DNA from: Sedimenticola sp.
GTDB lineage: Bacteria; Pseudomonadota; Gammaproteobacteria; Chromatiales; Chromatiaceae
Assembly (NCBI GenBank): GCA_027038775.1
Contig: JALWGP010000030.1
Span: 1 to 5,514, forward strand
Reading direction: 5' to 3'
DNA: 5,514 bases
Shown here: piece after piece, positions 5,383 to 5,514 of the stretch
Layout of the letters: every line of letters starts with the position of its first letter
Numbering within the stretch: position 1 is the stretch's first letter
Notes under the pieces: generated by a model
What the model was told of the DNA's origin: nothing
Database searches by the model: none
The model's input: only the letters and a program-made list of their open reading frames with translations
Translations under genes and position numbers: made by a program

Positions 5383-5514
5383 ATGAACAAAGAGATCTTG
5401 CTCGTCGTTGACGCGGTTTCAAACGAGAAAGACGTCGACGAGGAAGTGATCTTCCAGGCCATCGAGGCCGCCCTGGCATCCGCCACGCGCAAGAAGCATG
5501 GCGGAGATATCGAC
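5383..5514 (+). CDS. nusA: Transcription termination/antitermination factor NusA, N-terminal fragment
   Basis: The first 44 codons are present and the gene continues past the right edge. The start, [18 protein letters not shown] followed by [18 protein letters not shown], is the conserved beginning of the NusA N-terminal domain that contacts RNA polymerase. NusA modulates pausing, hairpin-dependent termination and antitermination. GAGGG (5368-5372) lies 10 nt before the ATG as a Shine-Dalgarno. It is co-transcribed with rimP. Because NusA favours termination at hairpins, the twin terminators ahead of rimP offer a plausible autoregulatory loop, as reported for the Escherichia coli operon; this is inference here. 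Confidence 0.95.
   Translation, partial: MNKEILLVVDAVSNEKDVDEEVIFQAIEAALASATRKKHGGDID

Noticed and set aside
1..5514. CRISPR arrays, insertion sequences, attachment sites or defence genes
   Set aside because: No spaced direct repeats, transposase or integrase motifs, or terminal inverted repeats were seen, and base composition is uniform across the genes.

Overview
The window is a dense, ordinary stretch of a high-GC bacterial chromosome, most likely from a gammaproteobacterium. The evidence is the linked xseB-ispA pair, the rimP-nusA pair with a terminator-bearing leader, and the strong G/C bias at third codon positions. An affiliation near the Chromatiales/Ectothiorhodospira group is a guess from the gene mix (bacterial PolX, FolE2) and cannot be settled here.

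Layout from left to right. (1) 1-799, plus strand: the C-terminal PHP domain of a family X DNA polymerase, cut by the left edge. (2) 885-1502, minus: a HAD-superfamily hydrolase, convergent with polX. (3) 1549-1968, plus: a small Nudix hydrolase of the Ap4A-hydrolase type, head-to-head with the HAD gene. (4) 1972-2772, minus: FolE2-type GTP cyclohydrolase I, tail-to-tail with the Nudix gene and only 3 bp from it. (5) 2892-3815 and 3775-4020, minus: ispA (farnesyl diphosphate synthase) overlapping xseB (exonuclease VII small subunit). (6) 4048-4560, minus: a six-helix HdeD/DUF308-type membrane protein 27 bp upstream of xseB. (7) 4561-4902: a 342-bp divergent control region. It holds a candidate extended -10 promoter for the minus-strand genes, a near-consensus sigma-70 promoter facing right, and a short structured leader ending in two consecutive intrinsic terminators. 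(8) 4903-5361 and 5383 to the right edge, plus: rimP and the start of nusA.

The genes fall into three functional blocks: DNA metabolism (PolX, XseB), cofactor and isoprenoid precursor synthesis (FolE2, IspA), and the translation/transcription operon rimP-nusA. DUF308-xseB-ispA form one likely transcription unit, and folE2 may be its tail. I found no mobile element, CRISPR array, tRNA, rRNA or toxin/defence cassette.

No new multigene system is visible. The part most worth a second look is the rimP leader: a strong promoter, competing hairpins and a double terminator before the first codon, which looks like an attenuator. Second is the absence of dxs, the usual neighbour of ispA, with folE2 in its place.
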